Below are positions 48,607-58,701 of a DNA stretch of 64,000 nucleotides, piece after piece. Below the pieces are notes generated by a model, which had not been told where the DNA came from, searched no databases, and saw only the letters and a program-made list of their open reading frames with translations. A program made the position numbers and the translations under genes. Position 1 is the first letter of the stretch. Each line of letters opens with the position of its first letter. The DNA is from Fictibacillus phosphorivorans. Lineage in GTDB: Bacteria > Bacillota > Bacilli > Bacillales > Fictibacillaceae. Location of the stretch: positions 372,001 to 436,000 of the forward strand of contig NZ_LRFC01000023.1 of assembly GCF_001619875.1 (NCBI RefSeq). The letters run 5' to 3'.

Positions 48607-49479
48607 GTGAACAAGTGGCAAAGTATTATTTTTACCTTGATTTTTAGTATGGGTGTCTTCATTGGGGGCAATCAAACTACTGTTGTTGCAGAAGGCTCAG
48701 ATAATGTCGGATTTCTTACAGAAGAAGGACTTCCGCCACCAGGAGCCAATGATCCTTCTTGTAAGCCTTCAGCAGAACACCCCGAACCGGTCGTGCTTGT
48801 ACCAGGAACTTTTGAAACGATGGAAAGAAACTTTATAAATCTTGCACCTCTGTTAAAAGAAAAAGGGTATTGTGTGTATTCATTAAATTACGGTTATAGC
48901 GGTTCAGTTCCGGCGTCAGGTCCTATTGAGGATTCGGCAACTGAACTTAAAACTTTTATTGATAACGTTCTAAACTTAACCGGAGCAGACAAAGTATCAA
49001 TCGTCGGACATAGCCAAGGTGGAATGATGCCTCGTTATTATATGAAGAACTTAGGTGGAGCTGAAAAAGTAGAGGATTTGATTGGACTAGTTCCATCAAA
49101 TCATGGAACAGAAGGTGTAGCAGGTCTTACAGAGCTTACATCAACTGGAGCCGATCTTGCATCCTGCAAAGCGTGTCAGCAACAAGCTACAGGGTCTGAT
49201 TTTCTTTTAGCGCTGAATGAAGGGGACGAAACACCAGGAGATGTATCATACACGGTTGTAACAACTCGTAACGATGAGATAGTTGTTCCTTTTACATCAG
49301 CTTTTATAAACGGAGAGAAAGAGAACGTAACAAATGTCACGATCCAGGATTACTATCCATACGATCAAATTGAACATCAGAACATTGCTCAAGATCTACT
49401 CGCTTTTAATTTTGTTTTTGATGCACTAGAACATAAAGGACCTGCAGATCCCCAAAGAGCTGTAGGTATATTTAAATAG
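48607..49479 (+). CDS. Secreted lipase (alpha/beta hydrolase)
   Basis: Exported esterase or triacylglycerol lipase of 290 residues. It has a signal peptide (about 1-29), the oxyanion-hole region VVLVPGTFET, the nucleophile elbow GHSQGG with the catalytic Ser (near residue 138), a probable Asp in TTRNDEIVVP and His in EHQNIAQD. Two cysteine pairs may form disulfides (SCKP/GYCV and CKACQQ), which would fit the BdbC/BdbD pair in the window. I start at GTG 48607 because GAGGGG is 7 bases upstream; ATG 48592 has no site. Confidence 0.9.
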   Translation: MNKWQSIIFTLIFSMGVFIGGNQTTVVAEGSDNVGFLTEEGLPPPGANDPSCKPSAEHPEPVVLVPGTFETMERNFINLAPLLKEKGYCVYSLNYGYSGSVPASGPIEDSATELKTFIDNVLNLTGADKVSIVGHSQGGMMPRYYMKNLGGAEKVEDLIGLVPSNHGTEGVAGLTELTSTGADLASCKACQQQATGSDFLLALNEGDETPGDVSYTVVTTRNDEIVVPFTSAFINGEKENVTNVTIQDYYPYDQIEHQNIAQDLLAFNFVFDALEHKGPADPQRAVGIFK

Positions 49480-49490
49480 TTTTAATTCTG

Positions 49491-49521
49491 ACGCTGTCAC
49501 TTTGTGATAAGCGTTTTTTTT
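49491..49521 (+). terminator. Intrinsic terminator after the lipase gene
   Basis: ACGCT plus TCAC pairs with GTGA plus AGCGT with small internal loops, followed by eight T. Confidence 0.85.
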
Positions 49522-49541
49522 ATAGGCAAAATGCTAAAAAC

Positions 49542-49570
49542 TCGACACGAGAACATATGTTCGTTATAAT
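49542..49570 (+). promoter_or_regulatory. SOS-controlled promoter with LexA (Cheo) box
   Basis: TCGACA (49542-49547) and TATAAT (49565-49570) with 17-base spacing. The LexA-type box AGAACATATGTTCG (49550-49563) fills the spacer; it keeps nine of ten bases of the GAAC/GTTC half-site pattern CGAAC-N4-GTTCG. LexA bound there would block the promoter until DNA damage. Confidence 0.75.
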
Positions 49571-49599
49571 AAAAGTATACGATAAGGGAGTTGATTGGT

Positions 49600-50577
49600 A
49601 TGCGAAAAAGCAAATGCACCATGAGTATCCCTGCAATTATTGAAAGTTTTAAAAATGGTATGAGCAGCAATGAGATTGCGATACTAGCGAATGTGTCATC
49701 TAGATATATCAATATGGTACTGCAAAAGCATAATGTAGATCGTCAGCCTCACAGCAGTTGGTTAAGAAAGTATTCGGTCAATGAAGATTATTTCAAGACG
49801 TGGTCACCAACCATGGCATATGTTCTGGGATTTTTTGCAGCTGATGGATTTTTGCCAAATGATATACAGATAATAAGTTTTTCTCAAAAAGACCCTAAGA
49901 TCCTCGAAGACATCAGAAATGAACTTCAGTCAACACATCCAATCAAAACAAATCCACGAACAGGCGTACATTTATTAAACATCTCAAGCAAGATTATGAA
50001 AGAAGATTTAATACATTTACATGGAATGATCCCTAAGAAGTCAACAACACTCGAGTTTCCTTATGTACCCGAGGGTTATTTAAGTCATTTTGTTAGGGGT
50101 TACTTTGATGGTGATGGGAGTATTAACTTTGAAAAGAGGACCGTATCTTTTGTAGGCGGATCACTCAAATTCATGGAACAACTAAAAAAAAGATTAGAAT
50201 TTTACTCTTTTGAACCTTTTATAGTAAGTAAGGAAAAGTATCATAGGCTATTTCTTTCTGGGAGAAAAACTGTTTGTAACTTTGGTAATTGGATTTATAG
50301 GGATAAAAATTTATATCTATTAAGAAAACACCTAGAATTTAATAAAGAAAAGCTACTGCCAGAACAATTAAATGACCGGCCAATTAAGATTACTAAAGCT
50401 GCAGTAGAAGCAAGGAAAGCTAAATTACTTGATAATTATAAGTTAAAAGCAGATTTAACTGAAGCCTGTAAGAGTGTTAATATACAAATACAAACTTTCC
50501 ATCGCTGGTTGAATAATGATGAAGATTTCAAACTACGATTTAATTCCATAGATGTTGAAAATCATATAATAAAATGA
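49600..50577 (+). CDS. Free-standing LAGLIDADG homing-endonuclease-like protein with HTH
   Basis: A 325-residue protein: an N-terminal helix-turn-helix (about 10-47, MSSNEIAILANVSSRYINMVL), two LAGLIDADG motifs (VLGFFAADGF, about 75-84, and VRGYFDGDGS, about 165-174) with acidic catalytic residues intact in both, and a second helix-turn-helix-like segment near the C-terminus (LTEACKSVNIQIQTFHRWL, about 287-306). It is not in an intron or intein, and its neighbours are intact. ATG 49600 is preceded by AAGGGAG. The SOS box in its promoter suggests expression after DNA damage; the role could be a homing nuclease or a domesticated regulator. Confidence 0.85.
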   Translation: MRKSKCTMSIPAIIESFKNGMSSNEIAILANVSSRYINMVLQKHNVDRQPHSSWLRKYSVNEDYFKTWSPTMAYVLGFFAADGFLPNDIQIISFSQKDPKILEDIRNELQSTHPIKTNPRTGVHLLNISSKIMKEDLIHLHGMIPKKSTTLEFPYVPEGYLSHFVRGYFDGDGSINFEKRTVSFVGGSLKFMEQLKKRLEFYSFEPFIVSKEKYHRLFLSGRKTVCNFGNWIYRDKNLYLLRKHLEFNKEKLLPEQLNDRPIKITKAAVEARKAKLLDNYKLKADLTEACKSVNIQIQTFHRWLNNDEDFKLRFNSIDVENHIIK

Positions 50578-50584
50578 AAAAGCA

Positions 50585-50617
50585 AACACAGATCAGAAAA
50601 CGATCTGTGTTTTTTTA
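50585..50617 (+). terminator. Intrinsic terminator after the LAGLIDADG gene
   Basis: AACACAGATC pairs perfectly with GATCTGTGTT, followed by T residues. Confidence 0.93.
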
Positions 50618-51012
50618 TGGAAGCACTAATGAGAGGGAGACTTCACATCTTATATAAAGTAAGTTAATTTTTTAATCCGTTGACATAATATCTATTCTCG
50701 GAACCTATGTGAAATATTAAATAACATGTCTCAAAACCTAAGATTACTTAGGATAGTGAGACAAAAGAAAAATTTCACCATTAGCTATTAGCTAATATCT
50801 TACTTTTACTTGTTTGTATACTAATTGATCTGTCGTAACTAATTTTACCTTTATGATAAATTCCGTGTGTTGCATCTAAAATTGTTGGTGTGTTATAAAT
50901 CAAATCCTAATCATCCTCTAAATAATTTTCCTATATGTACAGCCAGCTCTTAAATTCGTGCGACCAATGTTCGGTAATCCAAATTCAACTGATTCGATAT
51001 GCTAATAAATAA
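50618..51012. other. Gene-free stretch with a large inverted repeat
   Basis: No convincing reading frame. At 50727-50763 TGTCTCA and CCTAAG pair with CTTAGG and TGAGACA around ATTA, giving a 13-bp interrupted stem without a T-run on either side. A TTGACA at 50680-50685 lies upstream but without a good -10. The rest is AT-rich sequence in which I recognise nothing. Confidence 0.5.
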
Positions 51013-51046
51013 AAGCTAATGGGCATTTCCTTCATCCATTAGCTTC
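51013..51046 (-). terminator. Terminator after the beta-lactamase-like gene
   Basis: AAGCTAATGG pairs perfectly with CCATTAGCTT; on the minus strand it is followed by TTATTTATT. Confidence 0.8.
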
Positions 51047-51057
51047 ATTTATTTTGT

Positions 51058-51867
51058 TTACTTAGCTGAAACCTTATAAAGAAGCTTTCCGATTTCACCC
51101 ATTATACGTCTTGGCTCAGAACGATTAGGCACATTGTTACTTAAAACAGATATAGCATATGTTTGGCCCGGCATGTAAAATAACCCCACATTATGTTCGA
51201 TCCCTGGTACATAACCTGTTTTATGAGCAAACTCCCAATTCGGAATCATTCCGATTGCACCATCTACTTCTGGAAGAAGACTTGGCAGCAAGTCATTCAT
51301 CTTCTGTTGTTTCATAATGCTTATCATCTTTTTACAAGAGTTAAGAGATAGTACAGATCCAGCAGCAATCTTCTTCAAAAATTCATTCATTTCATAAGCA
51401 GTTACGACATTCATTTTACCAGGTTCTCTTTGTGCATTAATTTGTAGTTTATGATGCAAATGACTTTGACCAAATCCCCATTCCTTCATATAAGAATTAA
51501 TCTGATCTAGCCCTACCCTATCAATCAATATATTTGTAGCGGTGTTATCACTTTCGATAATCATCAATATGATTAAATCCTGAATGGTCCATTCTATATT
51601 AGATGACAAATGTTTTATGATTCCATCCCCAGGTACGATGTCTTCTTCTCTTACCCGGATTTGATCAGATAACGAACATTTCCCTTCCATAGCATGAGCA
51701 AATACGGCTGCCATAATGGGAACCTTAATAATGCTAGCTGAATAGAACAGCTCGTCAGATTGAAATTCGAAGGTTTCTTTCGTTTCAAAATGATAGATCG
51801 AAACGCCATAATTACCTTCTCCAGAAGAAATCAATGTTAATAAAGCTTGTTCATTTTGTTTAAGCAT
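51058..51867 (-). CDS. Class A beta-lactamase-like serine hydrolase, no signal peptide
   Basis: A 269-residue member of the class A beta-lactamase/penicillin-recognising fold. The three core motifs are present: S-x-x-K with Ser45 and Lys48 (ASIIKVP), SDN at 106-108 (IESDNTAT) and KTG at 216-218 (AHKTGYV). The omega-loop E-x-x-L-N motif that supplies the deacylating glutamate (Glu166) is not seen; this region reads KLQINAQREPG. There is no signal peptide. A true antibiotic-destroying enzyme is therefore doubtful; peptidase or amidase activity is possible. It follows the alcohol dehydrogenase gene by 34 bases. Confidence 0.85.
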   Translation of the reverse strand: MLKQNEQALLTLISSGEGNYGVSIYHFETKETFEFQSDELFYSASIIKVPIMAAVFAHAMEGKCSLSDQIRVREEDIVPGDGIIKHLSSNIEWTIQDLIILMIIESDNTATNILIDRVGLDQINSYMKEWGFGQSHLHHKLQINAQREPGKMNVVTAYEMNEFLKKIAAGSVLSLNSCKKMISIMKQQKMNDLLPSLLPEVDGAIGMIPNWEFAHKTGYVPGIEHNVGLFYMPGQTYAISVLSNNVPNRSEPRRIMGEIGKLLYKVSAK

Positions 51868-51901
51868 CCCCGCTTACCTTCTTTCATTTTATAGGGGCAC
51901 A

Positions 51902-53089
51902 TCAATTATACTGACTAACTCCTTTAAATTCATTTGAGTACGCCATTTTAAATAGTTCTAAGTAGTCTTCTTTAGTTATGTTCCTTGCATTGCTTGATGT
52001 GGAACCATTCAAATAGGATGACTCCGCAAGATAATCGAAATCGTTCTCGTTCACTTCAGGTAAAGAGGAGAACGATGGAATGGATAGGTCTATGGCAAGC
52101 TGCTTCATTTCAGCTACGAGACGTTTGGCTGCATCACGATCTGAATCGGCGTTAGAAGCAATTCCTATCGTTCTCGCGATTATGGCATGTTTTTCTAATT
52201 CCGTTTGTGCATTATATTCAACGATGTATGGCAAAAACATAGAATTGGCAACCCCATGTGGAGTGTCATATAATCCTCCTATTGCCTCTGCCATGCAATG
52301 AACGGATGCTACATCAGCATGAGAAAAAGCCATGCCTGCAAGTGTTGAACCGACCATCAAATTGTATCGGGCTTTTTGGTCATTCCCATCATTTACAGCT
52401 TTTCTTAAATAGGGATATATGTGTTTCATTGCTTGTAATGCAAGTCCGTCTGAGATTGGATTGCAACGTTTACAAGTAAAAGCTTCTATCGCGTGTACTA
52501 AAGCATCCATTCCTGTTGATGCTGTTAAATGTGCAGGTAGTCCGTATGTAAGCTCTGGATCAACGATCGCTAAAATTGGTGCAATTTTAACGTCCTTAAT
52601 CGTAAATTTAATCTTTTTTGCCGTATCGGTAATAACAGATGACCGTGTTACTTCTGCACCGGTTCCTGCAGTTGTTGGGACGACAATAATAGGAGTTACT
52701 TTTTTAGGAACGTTATCACGACCGGCGTAATCTTGGGGTTCACCACCTAGGCACTGTAAAATGGCAATCGCCTTTGCTGAATCGATAACGGATCCCCCGC
52801 CTAATGCCAATATCGCATCCGCGCTGAAATCTCTTGCTTCTTCCCCACCGACTTTACAATCAATATCACGCGGATTGGGTCTTACTTTATTAAATGTTCG
52901 GATTTCAAAACCTTGATTTTCTAGCATTGTAACAGCTTCTTTAACGAACCCGGTTTGCTCAATGCCAGGGTCTGTTACAATAAAGATCCGATTTCCCTCT
53001 ACGATTTCTTTTAAGTGGGACCCCGTTTTTTTAAATTCCCCGATTCCAGCTCGTATGATAGTTGGAAGATTGAATTCGACGTACTTCAT
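51902..53089 (-). CDS. Iron-containing alcohol dehydrogenase
   Basis: NAD(P)-dependent group III alcohol dehydrogenase of 395 residues. It shows the cofactor motif GGGSVIDSAKA (near 95), TTAGTGAEVT (near 140), and the metal ligands Asp and His in TGMDALVHAIEAF and two His in VHCMAEAIGGLYDTPHGVA. I start at ATG 53089, with AAAGGAG 8 bases upstream; the frame stays open to 53122 without a better site. The substrate alcohol is unknown. Confidence 0.92.
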   Translation of the reverse strand: MKYVEFNLPTIIRAGIGEFKKTGSHLKEIVEGNRIFIVTDPGIEQTGFVKEAVTMLENQGFEIRTFNKVRPNPRDIDCKVGGEEARDFSADAILALGGGSVIDSAKAIAILQCLGGEPQDYAGRDNVPKKVTPIIVVPTTAGTGAEVTRSSVITDTAKKIKFTIKDVKIAPILAIVDPELTYGLPAHLTASTGMDALVHAIEAFTCKRCNPISDGLALQAMKHIYPYLRKAVNDGNDQKARYNLMVGSTLAGMAFSHADVASVHCMAEAIGGLYDTPHGVANSMFLPYIVEYNAQTELEKHAIIARTIGIASNADSDRDAAKRLVAEMKQLAIDLSIPSFSSLPEVNENDFDYLAESSYLNGSTSSNARNITKEDYLELFKMAYSNEFKGVSQYN

Positions 53090-53193
53090 GAACAGATCTC
53101 CTTTCACTCTTTTCATCATCATAATGGAAAACAGAATAAATTCACACTAAATTATCTTAATTATATGAAAACTCACATATTCCTCAATAGATT

Positions 53194-53224
53194 AAAAGAA
53201 AGCACCCGATTAAAAGGTGCCTTT
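53194..53224 (-). terminator. Intrinsic terminator after metH
   Basis: On the minus strand AAAGGCACC pairs with GGGTGCTTT around an AT loop, followed by CTTTTAAT. It ends the long minus-strand sulfur block. Confidence 0.8.
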
Positions 53225-53225
53225 A

Positions 53226-56200
53226 TCAGCTTAAAACATTAAAATACCTTGCTTCAGGATGAGCAAACACAATGGCTGAAACAGAGGCTTCAGGCTCCAT
53301 CATGCAGCCGTCTGTTAATTGAATGCCGATATCTTCAGGCTGAATCAGTTTGAATAGTTTTTGTTGATCTTCAAGTTCAGGACAAGCGGGATATCCAAAG
53401 GAGAACCGCTGCCCCTGATAACGTGCAGAGAACCGTTCTCTCATCGTAAAATCTACTGAATCTGGAAAACCCCAGCGATCTCGCATCTGCTGGTGAACCA
53501 GTTCTGCAAAACCTTCAGCTGTTTCTAAAGCTAAGGCTTGAAGTGCGTGGCTTTCTAAAAAACGCCCTTCCTGTTTAAGTTCTGCAGCCAGCTCTCGAAT
53601 TCCGGTTCCAGCGGTAACAGAAAAGAACCCAACGTAATCCATTTCCCCGCTGTCTTTCGATTTCAAGTAGTCCGCTATACAAAGATAAGGTTCTTTGTTT
53701 TGTCTCGGAAATTCAAAAGTCTCGATAACTCTTTGATGATCGATAGGGTCATAGATCAGTACTGAATCTCCATCACTTTGCGCTGGAAAGAATTGATACA
53801 TCGCTGAAGGAGTAATTAAATTCTTTTCCTTCGCCTCAACTAACAATGCATCTACAACAGATTTAATCTGAAGGGTTTTCTCATCTCTTTCTGCAAGCAA
53901 TCGTGATATTTTCCCTTTAACACCCAAATGATGTCCTAAAAGCATCTGTAAATTGATATATGGCTGGATGTGGGACATTGAGTAATTTCTTAAAATGTGC
54001 CTTTTTGTATCGATCGGAACGAAAACAGGAGCGGTCTGAGAAACTTTTGACCGAATCCTTACAGCCGTTGCAACAGAGGAAGTATCTTCATAACTTCCTG
54101 CATCATGCACGACCCTTTTTTTCCTTTCCTTAAATTCAACAGCCAGTTTATCGTAATCTTCCGGAGTTTGAATTTGGTTTGCGATTGAAAGTCCTTCCAT
54201 TGCATCCTTCGCGTAGAGGACCATACCTTCGTATTCTTTCGATATCTTTGTATCTGTAAACTTTCTTGATAATGCTGCGCCTCCAACGAGTATAGGTGTT
54301 GTTATATTTGCTTCACGCATGTCATTTGCGGTCAATACCATTTGCTGAGCGGATTTAACAAGCAAACCAGAGAGTCCGACAATGTTAGGTTTTTCTTTTC
54401 TGATCGCTTCAATTAATGTTTGTGATGTTACTTTAATGCCTAAATCGACTACCTTAAAGCCATTGTTGCTTAAAATGATGTCCACTAAGTTTTTGCCGAT
54501 ATCATGAACGTCCCCTTTAACAGTAGCTAAGAGAACTTTTCCTTTGGATGCAGACTCATCATTTGTTTCCATGTGGGGTTCTAGGAAAGCTACAGATGCT
54601 TTCATGACCTCTGCACTTTGAAGGACTTCTGCCACGATTAACTGATTTTCGTTAAACAGGCGTCCTACTTCTTTCATTCCATCCATTAACGGACCATTAA
54701 TGATACTTAACGGTGTAGCGTACTGTTTTAAAGCCAATTCTAAATCAGGAAGCAGTCCTTCTTTAGTACCTTCTAAAATGTAATATTGAAGCCGCTCCTC
54801 CAAAGTCATATCTGGCAGCTTTGACTTGATTTCTTTCTTCTTTCCTCTATAAAAATCAGTAAAAACAGATAAAGCTTCTTCTGTTGTTCGGAATAAAAGG
54901 TTTTCTGCCATCAAAATCTCGCTCGGGTCGATTGAAGCAAAGCGCTCAAGTTTTTCTGTATTTACGATGGCGTAATCAAGTCCCGCTTGTGTGCAATGAT
55001 ATAGGTATACAGCATTTAACACCTCACGCCCTACAGGAGGCAAGCCGAACGATACGTTGCTGACCCCTAGGATGGTTAAGCACTCTGGGAAATGTTCTTT
55101 AATGAAGCGTATGCCTTCAACAGTGGCGTTCGCTGATCCGATATATTGCTCATCACCAGTTCCAACAGGAAAAACAAGTGGATCGAATATGATATCTGAA
55201 GGGGAAACATGGTATTTATTCACTAAAAGGTCATACGATCTCTTAGCGATTTCCAGTTTTCGCTCTGCAGATACTCCCATGCCTATTTCATCAATCGTTC
55301 CTACAACAACTGCCGCTCCATATCTATGAAGAAGCGGGATCACCTTTTCAAATCGTTCTTCACCATCTTCTAAATTAATAGAATTAATGATGGCTTTTCC
55401 TTGTGAATATTTTAAAGCGAGTTCTAATACGTCTTCATCCGTCGAGTCGATAACAAAAGGAATTTTCACTTTCTTAACCGCTTCTTTCATGAACTCTTCC
55501 ATATCAGTTAACTCATCTCTGTCAGGGTCAGCCAAACAAACATCGAGTACATGTGCACCCCCTTTTACTTGAGCTCTTGCAATTTCGGCAGCTTCTTCAA
55601 ACTTTCCTTCAGCAATGAGGCGCTTAAATTTTCGTGATCCGATTACATTGGTTCTTTCTCCTACCATAATCGGCCTTAACGTTGGATCATCATAGATAAA
55701 AGGTTCGATTCCTGATACCATATGTGTTTCGCTTACTTGAAACTGTCTTGGAGAATAGTTTTTCATTATTTTAGCAAGTGCTTCAATGTGTGCAGGTGTC
55801 GTTCCACAACAGCCGCCAACGATATTCAGCCAACCTTTTTCTGCGAATCCGGAAAGTTTAGCTGCAAGGGATTCTGGCGTTTCATGATAGTTACCTTCTT
55901 CATCAGGAAGTCCTGCGTTCGGATAACAGCTTACTGCTGTTGTAGACAAATCGGATAAGGAACGAATGTGATCTTGCATAAATTCAGGACCTGTTGCACA
56001 GTTTAACCCCACTGCTATCGGGTTCATATGCTTAAGCGAAATATAAAAAGCTTCTATTGATTGACCAGCAAGCGTAGTGCCCATCGGCTCGATCGTTCCA
56101 GAGACCATAAGCGGAATTCTTTTCCCCGTTTGTTCGATCGCTTGTTCTATCCCTAAAAAGCCTGCTTTTACATTGAGCATATCTTGGCTTGTTTCTAAGA

Positions 56201-56678
56201 GAAGCAGATCTGAACCTCCATCAATCAATCCTCGTGCTTGTTCGGCATAAGATTCGCGTAAAGCATCGAATGTTGTACCACCTGTAACACTAAGCGTCTT
56301 TGTCGTTGGCCCGAGTGAGCCTGCAACGAAACGGGGAAACTGTTCGGTTGAAAAAGTATCAGCGGCTTTTCTTGCAATCTCTGCTCCAAGTTTATTAATC
56401 TCATAAGCTCTAGACCCAAGTCCATATTCATCCAGCACAAGATTTGTACCGCCAAATGTATTGGTTTCAATAATGTCTGCACCTGATTCAAGGTATTTAT
56501 GGTGGATGGATCGGATAACATCCGGTCTTGTTACATTTAGGTACTCATTACAACCGTCATATTCTTCACCGCCAAAATCCTCTGATGTAAGTTTTGCTTC
56601 TTGAAGCATCGTTCCCATCGCACCATCCATGATTAAGATTTTAGACTTCAGTTCCTTTTCTATTGATGACTTAGGCAT
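53226..56678 (-). CDS. metH: Cobalamin-dependent methionine synthase
   Basis: Transfers a methyl group from methyltetrahydrofolate to homocysteine through bound cobalamin. The 1,150 residues contain the homocysteine domain (zinc ligands in [11 protein letters not shown] near 290), pterin-binding domain (about 330-600), cobalamin cap and binding domain with the His ligand motif DVHDIGKN (near 722), and the C-terminal reactivation domain with [30 protein letters not shown] precedes the ATG. It overlaps the end of yitJ by 8 bases and falls under the S-box upstream. Confidence 0.97.
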   Translation of the reverse strand: MPKSSIEKELKSKILIMDGAMGTMLQEAKLTSEDFGGEEYDGCNEYLNVTRPDVIRSIHHKYLESGADIIETNTFGGTNLVLDEYGLGSRAYEINKLGAEIARKAADTFSTEQFPRFVAGSLGPTTKTLSVTGGTTFDALRESYAEQARGLIDGGSDLLLLETSQDMLNVKAGFLGIEQAIEQTGKRIPLMVSGTIEPMGTTLAGQSIEAFYISLKHMNPIAVGLNCATGPEFMQDHIRSLSDLSTTAVSCYPNAGLPDEEGNYHETPESLAAKLSGFAEKGWLNIVGGCCGTTPAHIEALAKIMKNYSPRQFQVSETHMVSGIEPFIYDDPTLRPIMVGERTNVIGSRKFKRLIAEGKFEEAAEIARAQVKGGAHVLDVCLADPDRDELTDMEEFMKEAVKKVKIPFVIDSTDEDVLELALKYSQGKAIINSINLEDGEERFEKVIPLLHRYGAAVVVGTIDEIGMGVSAERKLEIAKRSYDLLVNKYHVSPSDIIFDPLVFPVGTGDEQYIGSANATVEGIRFIKEHFPECLTILGVSNVSFGLPPVGREVLNAVYLYHCTQAGLDYAIVNTEKLERFASIDPSEILMAENLLFRTTEEALSVFTDFYRGKKKEIKSKLPDMTLEERLQYYILEGTKEGLLPDLELALKQYATPLSIINGPLMDGMKEVGRLFNENQLIVAEVLQSAEVMKASVAFLEPHMETNDESASKGKVLLATVKGDVHDIGKNLVDIILSNNGFKVVDLGIKVTSQTLIEAIRKEKPNIVGLSGLLVKSAQQMVLTANDMREANITTPILVGGAALSRKFTDTKISKEYEGMVLYAKDAMEGLSIANQIQTPEDYDKLAVEFKERKKRVVHDAGSYEDTSSVATAVRIRSKVSQTAPVFVPIDTKRHILRNYSMSHIQPYINLQMLLGHHLGVKGKISRLLAERDEKTLQIKSVVDALLVEAKEKNLITPSAMYQFFPAQSDGDSVLIYDPIDHQRVIETFEFPRQNKEPYLCIADYLKSKDSGEMDYVGFFSVTAGTGIRELAAELKQEGRFLESHALQALALETAEGFAELVHQQMRDRWGFPDSVDFTMRERFSARYQGQRFSFGYPACPELEDQQKLFKLIQPEDIGIQLTDGCMMEPEASVSAIVFAHPEARYFNVLS

Positions 56679-58521
56679 TCTGTGACCTCCTGGCTAAAAG
56701 TGATGGATGGTTTGCTTTTGCATAGTGTGCTAATTCAACGGTAAGTTCGTAACGCATAAAGGGTGTGATCAAGTAGATGCCGTTAAAGAGTTCCATGGCT
56801 GTGTCTAATAAAGACTTGGCAATCGATAAGCCTTCCTTGCACGCCTGTTTCGGATCCTCTTTATACTTGCCCATGCGGTCACGCACAGAATCAGACAGTT
56901 TGATTCCAGGTACTTCATGGTGAAGAAACTCTGCGTTTCGAGAAGAAGTTAACGGCATGATTCCAATATAGATCGGTTTATCAATGTGCCTGGTTGCCTC
57001 GTATGTTTCAATAAGCTTTTGCTCAGAAAATACAGGCTGGCTGATAAAGTAGTCTGCTCCATAAGCGATCTTTTTCTCTAAACGCTCAACGGCCTTATCA
57101 ATGGATCGGATGTTGGGATTAAATGCCGCTCCTACTGTAAAGGATGTTTTTTCTCCAAGCTCTTTACCTGAGAGTGATAACCCTTCATTAAATTGTTTGA
57201 TGAGCTTAATAAGTTCGAATGATGTAACATCATAAACTGATGACGCACCCGGGAAATCTCCTACACTCGCGGGATCTCCGGTAACAGCCAGTAGTTCATG
57301 AATTCCATGCGTGTGAAGTCCCATTAAGTGAGACTGAAGGCCGATTAAATTTCGATCACGGCACGTAATATGTACGAGCGGACGAAGGTTAAGCTGGGAT
57401 TGAACAATCGAACCTAAAGCGGAGTTACAAACACGTGGTGAAGCAAGGGAATTATCGGCAAGAGTAAGCGCATCAATTCCCGCTTCTTTTAGTGCCTTTG
57501 CTCCTTCCATAAAACGTGATGTATCTAACTTACGAGGTGGATCTAATTCAACAATAATGGATTGCTTCGTCTTTACTTCTTCACTTAATGGTACATATTT
57601 CGGTTTTGGTGCGGACTGAATAACAACCTTTCGCTTTCTTTGCTTCACTTCTTTTTCTGTAACAGGCTCTAAATGTTTAAGCTCATCTGAGAACGCGCGA
57701 ATATGAGCAGGCGTTGTACCACAACATCCGCCTAATAGACGTACACCTTGCTGTCTGAACAAGTGGGCACATTCTTTAAAATAATCCGCATCCCCTTCAT
57801 ACTTAAAACGCCCATCTGTATAAGAAGGGAGCGATGCATTAGGAAACGCTGAAAGATAAGCCCGATTGGGTATTGCTACTTCTTCAAGTGTCATCAACAT
57901 GTGATAAGGACCAAGACGGCAGTTTAATCCCACGACATCAGCACCTAAACTCTCAAGCGATTTCAAAGCATCTGAAATTGGCGTCCGGTCCTGCATAAAG
58001 CCGACTTCCTGCAGTGACACTTGAGCAATGATCGGAAGAGACGTTTCTTTTCTAGCAATCTCTAAAACCGTCTCTAATTCTTGCAGGTCATAATACGTTT
58101 CTAATTGAATGCCGTCTACGTTCTCCATCAACAAACAATACAGCTGCTCCCGAAAACTCCGCTTAATTTCATCTAGTGAAATGCTGTTTGGTTTAATACC
58201 GCGTATTCCGCCGATCGTACCTACAACATATTCACTTTGAGCAGCTTTTCTAGCAATTTGAACTGCGGCTTTATTGATCTCTTTTACGTAATCTTGAAGT
58301 CCGTAACGCTCGAGTTTTGAATAATTCGCTGCATACGTATTAGTTTGAATAATGTCAGCACCTGCATCTAAATAAGCGCGATGGATGTTATAGATCTGCT
58401 CTTCTTGAGAAAGGTTTAACTCTTCATAACAAAAGTCTGATCCATACGAATACAGAAGCGTTCCCATCGCGCCATCGCCGATTAATATCTTGTTTTGTTC
58501 TAAGTCTGTGATTAAACTCAT
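56671..58521 (-). CDS. yitJ: Bifunctional homocysteine S-methyltransferase/methylenetetrahydrofolate reductase
   Basis: A 616-residue fusion. The N-terminal part (about 1-290) is a homocysteine methyltransferase domain with zinc-cysteine motif [12 protein letters not shown]; the C-terminal part (about 320-616) is a flavin-dependent methylenetetrahydrofolate reductase ([39 protein letters not shown]). The reductase makes the methyl donor for MetH, encoded directly after it. TAGGAGG precedes the ATG, and the S-box riboswitch lies in the leader. Confidence 0.96.
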   Translation of the reverse strand: MSLITDLEQNKILIGDGAMGTLLYSYGSDFCYEELNLSQEEQIYNIHRAYLDAGADIIQTNTYAANYSKLERYGLQDYVKEINKAAVQIARKAAQSEYVVGTIGGIRGIKPNSISLDEIKRSFREQLYCLLMENVDGIQLETYYDLQELETVLEIARKETSLPIIAQVSLQEVGFMQDRTPISDALKSLESLGADVVGLNCRLGPYHMLMTLEEVAIPNRAYLSAFPNASLPSYTDGRFKYEGDADYFKECAHLFRQQGVRLLGGCCGTTPAHIRAFSDELKHLEPVTEKEVKQRKRKVVIQSAPKPKYVPLSEEVKTKQSIIVELDPPRKLDTSRFMEGAKALKEAGIDALTLADNSLASPRVCNSALGSIVQSQLNLRPLVHITCRDRNLIGLQSHLMGLHTHGIHELLAVTGDPASVGDFPGASSVYDVTSFELIKLIKQFNEGLSLSGKELGEKTSFTVGAAFNPNIRSIDKAVERLEKKIAYGADYFISQPVFSEQKLIETYEATRHIDKPIYIGIMPLTSSRNAEFLHHEVPGIKLSDSVRDRMGKYKEDPKQACKEGLSIAKSLLDTAMELFNGIYLITPFMRYELTVELAHYAKANHPSLLARRSQNA

Positions 58522-58542
58522 GTTAGCCTCCTATATAAAAAT

Positions 58543-58571
58543 AAAAAGCCTTCTATAAAAGAAGACTTTTT
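58543..58571 (-). terminator. S-box expression-platform terminator
   Basis: On the minus strand AAAAAGTCTTCT pairs with AGAAGGCTTTTT (one G-T pair) and is followed by ATTTTT. Its left arm can pair instead with the GAAGAC next to the aptamer 3' end (minus strand, about 58584-58591), giving an antiterminator. Confidence 0.88.
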
Positions 58572-58583
58572 CTTATGCGCCGG

Positions 58584-58699
58584 GGTCTTCTTATCTTTAC
58601 GAATCCAAAAATGAACTCGCAGGAATTAGCACCTTTTCAGCATGTAGCTGTAGGTTGCTGAGGTTTCATAGGGCCGCTCCCTCAACCTCTCTTGATAAG
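58584..58699 (-). ncRNA. SAM-I (S-box) riboswitch
   Basis: The minus strand shows the S-box elements in order: CTTATCAAGAGAGG, TGGAGGGA-type GAGGGAGCGGCCC, ATGAAACCTCAGCAACC, GGTGCTAATTCC and the closing GATAAG (58590-58595 on plus). It binds S-adenosylmethionine and should shut off yitJ-metH when SAM is high. It starts only about 2 bases after the sirC stop codon. Confidence 0.97.
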
Positions 58700-58701
58700 G
58701 T

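Noticed and set aside
49491-50617. LAGLIDADG gene as part of an intron, intein or larger mobile element
   Set aside because: Neighbouring genes are complete with their own terminators, and I see no integrase, transposase, flanking direct repeats or split host gene.
51058-51867. Calling this gene an antibiotic-resistance beta-lactamase
   Set aside because: The omega-loop glutamate motif and the signal peptide are missing, so resistance cannot be claimed.
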